From: Macrobrachium rosenbergii
Taxonomy: Eukaryota; Arthropoda; Malacostraca; Decapoda; Palaemonidae
Assembly (NCBI RefSeq): GCF_040412425.1
Contig: NC_089792.1
Coordinates: 18,154,090 to 18,218,089 of the forward strand
DNA: 64,000 bases
Reading direction: 5' to 3'
The position numbers and the translations under genes are program-made. Positions 58,030-64,000 of this stretch are shown here, one piece after another. Position 1 is the stretch's first letter. Each line of letters begins with the position of its first letter. Under the pieces are notes generated by a model, which was not told the DNA's origin, did not search any database, and saw nothing but the letters and a program-made list of their open reading frames with translations.

Positions 58030-59790
58030 GTTGTTTTAAATGTGCATTTGCTCCCATGGAAATACAAACCATTGCCTTTTGAATATGACTATCTTTTTGT
58101 TGAAAATTTGGTAGCAAGGTAGTTAATAGGTGGAGATGGGGTTTAGTGGGGGAGTATCCCTCACTTACCAACTGTCACACACAAACTTTTTTCACTTGCC
58201 GTGGAGAACAGATGTGCTGTACTCTTCTGTCCTATCTTGGTTGTTGAGAGAACTTTAAATGTTTGAATGATTATTTACTCTGTGGTCTTTAATTGTGTTT
58301 GTTCTTTGTTTTTGTTGTCTTGATGTTTGTTTTTTAAACATGGAGAAAAACATGAACAATGTTGATGTGAGGGACTTGGTCACCCATATGGTTTTTGTGC
58401 TGCCTGGAGGGAGTAGGCATATTAGGTCTTCTCCTTGCAGGGAATGTACTGTTTGGGATTGCCCCAGTGGGTTAGGTTTGGAAAGAGGAGAAAGATGGAT
58501 AAGAAGCACTCGCCAGTTACGCATGGGGTGGGGGAATATGCCTCTGGTGATGCCTCCGAATTCTTCAAGTTCCTTCCTTCCTCCATCTTGTACCTGTGAG
58601 GGTTACCGCTTCAAGGAGGGATAATACTAGGCCTAATGAACCTGAACATGACCTTTTGTTGGAGGACAAAGCAGCTGCTGAGGGAGGTGTTTTTCCAGCA
58701 GTTTTCACCCTCTTACTCCCCTGAAAATGATGTCCACTTACAAGGAAGGTGTTGTCATTTTTGCAGTACCTGCAGAAGTTTTGGCCTGTCCTGAATATTC
58801 TGGGTAGCCCTTCTTTCATGGTCTTCCTCAGTAACCTGACAGAGGAAAGGATGTGACACCTGAGCCTTCTTTATCTAAGGAAGTTGCTAATGTGTCTACA
58901 GCTGCCCTGGTTTTCTTGACTGCTTCAAAGGAGGGGGGCATTCTTCCTGTTGCAGTTGTTCTTTCTGTAGTGGATCCTCCAGTATGTTTGTCTTTGTCTT
59001 TGGGGTGCCTTTTGGGGTCCTCCTTCTCAACTCTTTCTTGTGAATTGAGAGCTAAAGGAGGTAATGGGAGTTCCTTTGAACCTCCTGAAATGCCTGTTTT
59101 AAGACATTAAGGGAGAGGTTGAGTGCACACCTGAGAGAAGAGTGTTTCAGGTGTGTTGCTGAAGGATTCACCTTGTATGTACGTATATCATCGTTCTAAA
59201 GGTGCAGGCAGTGTGACTGTGTTGCAAGCATTTCAAGATTAGTTGAGAGGTCTTTAGGTAGTGCTGATGAGCAACAACATGACTGTAGTGGATTGTGTGA
59301 ACAAACTGGGTTGTAGGGGATGGCAGTGCCCCAGACTCTGTCAGTTGGCTTTGTATATGCACAAGTAGTTGGGTTGCCAAGTTGTTGCATTGACTGCAAA
59401 ATATATTCCAGGCAGACTAAATGTTATTACAGATCAACTTGGTCACTATTTCAGATTGAGGGATGGAATGGTCTTTACATCATCAATTAGCAGAGAAGTT
59501 GTCCAAGTTATGGGGTTTCTTATGCTTGAACTGTTCATGACCAGGTTCAAAGGAAAACTTCTGGTTTTCTCTAGTTCTAGATCCCTGGGATAACCTGTAC
59601 ATTTATACTTTTTCATTGTTCAGACTTCTTTGCAGGTTAGTAATTACTCGTGGTTCCTCACTGGTCGCAAGCCAAGTGGTGTCCTGATGTGCTGTTTCTT
59701 CTGGTCGAGGAGTTAAAAGAGCTGTGCCAGTGGCCCACATTTCAGAGTCAGCTGCAAGTTTGCAATTACCTTTTAGAGAGTGATTATATG
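58030..59790 (+). mobile_element. DIRS-like retroelement no. 4, fragment of another subfamily
   Basis: A terminus-like TGGAAATACAAACCATTGCC (58,056) precedes a gag-like frame with CRECTVWDC (58,435-58,460). Then, without RT, RNase H-type sequence appears: VALTAKYIPGRLNVITDQLG (59,384-59,443; family LTARYIPGRLNVIADxLS), followed by SSISREVVQVMGF and PWDNLYIYTFSLFRLL-like blocks to about 59,640. TARYIPG wording differs from the TQGKLNVLADELS of DIRS no. 3, so this is a different lineage. Internal deletion and stops leave it inactive. Confidence 0.6.
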
Positions 59791-59889
59791 CCAGATTTTG
59801 ATAGCTAGAAAGGACACATCTAATTGATGACCCAGTCGATCCCCATGAACTTAGACCAGGACCCTCAAATACACATCTTTGGCATATAC

Positions 59890-60870
59890 AAGATTCCAGC
59901 AAAAGAAATAACAGGGAAATTGTAGATGAATGCCATGATAATGGTTAAGACTTTTTATTATTTTGTAGACCTATTATTTAATATCCACATAGATGGTATT
60001 ATGTATGATTTCATGATATACAAAGAGCTAATTTAACCTGTGGATCGTGAACCAGACTGAGGAGTCAGTTCGAATATAGTTTTGCATTTAGCCAAGTATA
60101 TACCTGTGGGTAAAAACACTTGCTATACTACCAGGTGTATCCTTTGATAAGGACAAAGCTATGGAAAAGAAGGAAGGGGTACACACCAAGAAAAGAGGGC
60201 TTTGGTAGATGATGGTGAGGTACGGTGGGTAAAATGGATGGACAATAAGGCAGTCACTTTGTTGTCCACATTTGTATCAGCAGAAAGCCTCTGAATGAAT
60301 GAGCTGAAACAGGTATGGGGCTGGCCCGAAAAAATCTGAGGCTTCAGAACCTGATCCCATAGTCTGCAGCTGTTAAAGAGTAATTTCATAAGAAATAATT
60401 CATTCATCAGGGGGGAATGAACTGGCCCATTTAATGGAGCTTACCACTCTAGGTTCAGAATCCACATTTTTCAATTTTTTGATTAACAGTTGTGAACTGT
60501 TGGTCGCTTCATCACAGACATTGCAGAGACATACCGAAAATGATGATGCTTCAGGAATTCAAAATTACTTTGGCAGAATCACTGCTTCTTGGAGGGAAAA
60601 CAGCAATGACTAGGATAAGGGGTCAACTCTCTGCTGAGAGAATTATTTCCCAGTTTGTAAAGAAAAAGAAACAGTTCCTAGCCACTAGACCCATCCTTGG
60701 AGAGGACATCAGAACTGATGGTTACCGCCATTATCTAGTGGTAGTGACTAGAGGAAGAGACAAGAACCCTAATTGTAAAAGTGCCCCAGTTTTCTGTTGT
60801 CCAAAGTGCAAAGTACACTTGCATATCACCAAAGAAAAGAACTGTTTTCTTTATTTTCAAATACAGTAAC
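59890..60870 (+). pseudogene. piggyBac-like transposase remnant
   Basis: piggyBac transposases excise elements precisely at TTAA. Plus-strand pieces: YDFMIYKELI and SNIVLHLAKYIPVG (60,005-60,110; family YDFEIYxG...VLxLxxxIP), VKWMDNKAVTLLSTFVSAES (60,228-60,290; family WxDNKxVxLLST), and the 125-codon frame from 60,492 with GQLSAERII and a Cys-rich end NCKSAPVFCCPKCKVHLHIT then CFLYFQ, matching the carboxy-terminal zinc-binding domain (CxxC...CxxCxVxLCxxxCFxxFH). Stops split it. The amino terminus was not recognised and no TTAA-flanked ends were located. Confidence 0.75.
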
Positions 60871-62590
60871 ATACACAAAACCCTGCTCTTTCATTTATGC
60901 TGGTATTTTATTGGATGCATACAAATCCAAACTTTTGCATGTACTAAGAGGAATTGAAAAATTTTGTTGCTGCAAAAATTTGTAAGTACATATTTTATGT
61001 ATTAATCATACTTATATCAATAAAAAAAGGATTTTGACAAAGGACAAATATTTTATGTATTAAATAGTCCATTCAGCACTTATATTAATAAAACCAGAGA
61101 AAGCTAAATGAAATTTTGTTATTTTTTGTTATTAACTTGATTTTATATCACGGTTTTCCAAAAAATAAGGTGTATAATGCTCTCCTTGTTATTTTTAATT
61201 TTGAGTAAATATTATAGCAATATTTAAGGATATCATGAACACTTTACTCAAAATGTATCCTATGGCTTAAAGGACAGCTATGACGATTTCGTAACGTTTA
61301 TCTAATATAAAAAAAAAATGTTTTATGAAAATTGATGGCATTTATGCAATGTTTTACCATGCTAGTAAAAAGATAAAAACACGGTTTCATAATTCAGGTG
61401 ATATAGGGTTAAGTTACACCTTTTTAATTGGACTGTCAGTCTACCCTGTTTAAGTTCTACATACTGTATTAGTTTTTTTATTCACCCTTTACCCACATAA
61501 CCCTTTCTTCATTTAATTTAATTAAAGCTTATCGTGTGTTCCTGTGATGCAAACAGTGAAGACCCATCTCTATAAAGTTGACAGTCTACTGATTTATGTT
61601 AAATGGTTTGTTTTCCTACCCACACGATGAGTGATGTCATAATGAACATTGTCACTCAAGTCGTCGTCTTCTTCTTTTAACGATTTTTGTATGGGGTAAG
61701 CAAAGGACTTTTGATTTGATTTTTTCAGACTGATCGGCTGAGGAAATATTATTCCTTTTTTTTCAGACTGGAATGAATATGTTTAGAAATCGACATTAAT
61801 TTAATTATTTAAGTCTTATCCATAAATATTCGAATGTAATAGTAAAAGTAAATGCTCACAGTTATTAAGATTTTGAAGATCATCATGCTCCATACATCAG
61901 TTCTCTAATTTTACAGAACAATAGTTTTGGGTTTCAAAATGTTTCATTAAATTTTGTTAATTCATGTTATTTTTCTGCCAAATTTATGTATATATTATAC
62001 AGTTTATATGGATATTAACCTTATTCTGATTATAAAGTTTGGTTTCTCTGTGATTTTAAAAAGGAAAAAATATCTTTTGGTGAAAGAAATCCACTGAAAA
62101 GTGTGACAGAACTTTCCAGAGCCACTGTACTGAAGATATTAGCTTATAAAAGAGTTCAGGTTGTTGTATCTGGGAAAAATGCTGTTTGCTCAGAAAAAAA
62201 TGTGTACAATACTGTATTGCTGCTAAGAAGTGTGTACAGGTAAATTTATTCCATTTTATGTTACTTTTCATTCAGTTTCAATATAATTTTGATAGTTTCA
62301 TGTCCTTTATAGTTTTGAGTCATTATTAAATTTTACCTCGGTTTTATTTTTAAAGAAGTACTTTCAGTGAATCCGCATTGAAATTCCAGTTGCAGATTCA
62401 GATGTTCATCATGATAATCTGGGATTCCATATTAATAAAGAATGGATAAATGAGGATTTTCTGTTACTTAAATTTAGGTGGTCAGTCAATGGCCATGATC
62501 TGTAGTTTATTATTATTTAATATGGTTAATATTAATATATTTTAAAATCTTATTTATAAAACTTTTTTAATGCTTGTGCTTTTTTATTAG
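60871..62590. other. Intron of the plus-strand gene, no feature
   Basis: AT-rich. No further transposon motif recognised; the acceptor TTTTTATTAG lies at its end. Confidence 0.5.
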
Positions 62591-63354
62591 GTTCATCATA
62601 TTTTACAACTCTTACGGAGAGTATGCGTGGAACCCTAACTGACATCATACCTGGAACAGGTGATAATGCATACAAAGAGTCTGGCCAACCTGGAAGGCAA
62701 GGTGTAGGATTAGGGCATGGTGGCAAAGCATGTGATCTTCCTGATCCTCGTCACTACGCCATGGAAATGTGCCAGCGTCGGCTGCAGCCCGATGGGGGTT
62801 ACAATTCCTCTTCATACCCGCCTTGTGGAGGGGAGGTTACAAGACCCCATGATCAGAGAAACTTTGATGACTATGCTCGCATGAGTACATACGGTGAAGA
62901 TGGGTCAGGGCGAAATTGGGATGGAATGGGAGGTTGTGGATCAGGAACATCAGGACGATCTGCTGCACCACCTAACCATATGGCACACCCTTACACATAT
63001 TCATATGCTGATTGTCGACTAGATGTTACCTGGAATAAGTGTGTTCCAGGAATGAGTGTTGGAACAATGGGAGGTTCTTCAGTAAGTGGAGAAAACTTCC
63101 ATTCTCAGGATAACCAGATAGATACTTCTCAAGTCAAGGTCTCTCCTCGCTGTTCTAGTCATGCTATTCCCGTCAACATGAATATGGGAGTCACCACAGG
63201 AGATTCATCAGTATCACGCTCTCATTATGATTATGGTAGTCAAATTCCACCCTTATTTCCATACCTCACACCTCTGAATTACCAGCAGGTTCCTGAAAAC
63301 CGCTTAGAAGGACGCTCTGAACAACGGACCAATACCAATCGCTCAAACACTCAG
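62591..63354 (+). CDS. Low-complexity protein gene, exon B
   Basis: 764 bp. Acceptor TTTTTTATTAG; the exon begins GTTCATCATATTTT, so G|GT completes a Gly codon with exon A (phase 1) and 254 codons follow to the donor GTATGC (phase 0). The product begins SSYFTTLTESMRGTLTDIIP and is rich in Gly, Ser, Tyr, Asn and Pro, with GGYNSSSYPPCGG, PPNHMAHPYTYSYADC, DVTWNKCVPGMS and LFPYLTPLNYQQV. No folded domain is recognised. Acidic and aromatic patches in disordered sequence would fit a regulatory or activation region, which is inference. The long uninterrupted frame contrasts with the decayed transposons around it. The gene continues past 64,000. Confidence 0.82.
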
Positions 63355-64000
63355 GTATGCAGTTATTGTTCCTTATATGTTTATATTTAGTATGAAATGT
63401 TTTCTGATGTAAAAAGCAGTTTATATTCTCTTGCCAATTTTGTATATTTCCCATGTTCACCTTTTATTGCTGGAAATATGGGGCTATGTTAGGTACAACC
63501 TTGCACTTTATTAAATACCTCAATGCCTTTTATAGGAAGTAGACTTATAAATACATTTAGCTTGGTATAATAAATTTAATGATGTAAGATATGTAAAATA
63601 TTTCCTTGTTAGGGAAAATCCCATTTCAGCTGCCAATGATTACTTCATTTTTTCATTTGGTCATTGGTTAGATTGGGAGTAGCTGTGATCTTTATCTAAC
63701 CTTGTATTTTCACTTTTTTTATTGTACCTGTACCCAGTTATAATCTATGTCATAAGCTTGAAGAGTGTTGAGTGGATTTTACCAGTAATTCTCCTGTTTG
63801 ATCTTTATCATTAGCCTCCTTGGACATAAATGATGTGAGATAAGTGTAGTTCTTTTGATACTATTGACAGTTTGATGTTTTAAGACAAAAAGATAAGAAC
63901 TTGAATTTTGGTATTGAACAGTACATGGGTTAGCTACTTTTTAATATTTGTCCAGGAGTATTTACAATGTAAGTGTATGTACTTGAGGACATATACAATA
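63355..64000 (+). other. Start of the next intron of the plus-strand gene
   Basis: Begins with the donor GTATGC. No other feature seen up to the window edge. Confidence 0.6.

Noticed and set aside
60159..60407. Minus-strand 82-codon frame as a gene
   Set aside because: It is the shadow of the piggyBac transposase sequence on the plus strand.

Overview
This window is eukaryotic nuclear DNA, most likely from a decapod crustacean. The main clues are several DIRS1-like tyrosine-recombinase retrotransposons (known to be common in Decapoda), long (TA)n, (GA)n and (TG)n microsatellites, an LCR/SINE-like repeat whose core I associate with shrimp-like genomes, and spliced genes with long transposon-filled introns. 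The species cannot be named from the sequence.

Two host genes are supported by splice sites with matching reading phase. On the minus strand, six coding exons between 27,604 and 9,795 join without a phase conflict into about 280 residues of a multi-pass membrane protein with an amino-terminal signal-like segment. It starts in the window and runs on past 9,795; I do not recognise the family. On the plus strand, exons 52,482-53,315 and 62,591-63,354 join in phase 1 and encode a low-complexity Ser/Asn/Gly/His-rich protein with an IKREP sumoylation-type motif, perhaps a transcriptional regulator. Its first exon carries a one-base frameshift inside a slipped 18-bp repeat. It continues beyond the right edge.

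Everything else recognisable is mobile or repetitive. By position: a 741-bp TIR element (0.5-1.3 kb); two abutting LINE RT fragments (1.3-2.2 kb); a near full-length but decayed DIRS1-like element with ITRs and internal complementary region (2.6-9.0 kb, minus), bracketed by inverted LINE-end blocks; LINE remnants and pogo-like MITEs in the introns of the membrane gene (10.6-23 kb); an orphan DIRS-like gag (23.6-25.5 kb); a MITE inside a (TA)n array (25.9 kb); a TTAA-type MITE (26.5 kb); a second DIRS with gag joined directly to the recombinase (28.4-32.2 kb); a foldback element (32.2-33.5 kb); a hAT-type MITE (34.9 kb); a decayed rosa-like mariner inside (TA)n (37.0-38.4 kb); a minisatellite with reversed monomers (40.3-41.6 kb); a Penelope-like element and a (TA)n-bounded hairpin, both with hammerhead-like motifs (42.2-44.2 kb); a nested foldback family (45.8-47.5 kb); a third DIRS in the intron of the plus-strand gene (53.4-58.0 kb); a fourth DIRS remnant (58.0-59.8 kb); and a piggyBac transposase remnant (59.9-60.9 kb).

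The most unusual structure is the foldback family at 32-33 and 45.8-47.5 kb. One 517-bp near-palindrome sits in a copy of a related element with an 8-bp target duplication, and an uninterrupted paralogue of the target lies only 570 bp upstream. No rRNA gene, tRNA gene or CRISPR array was found.
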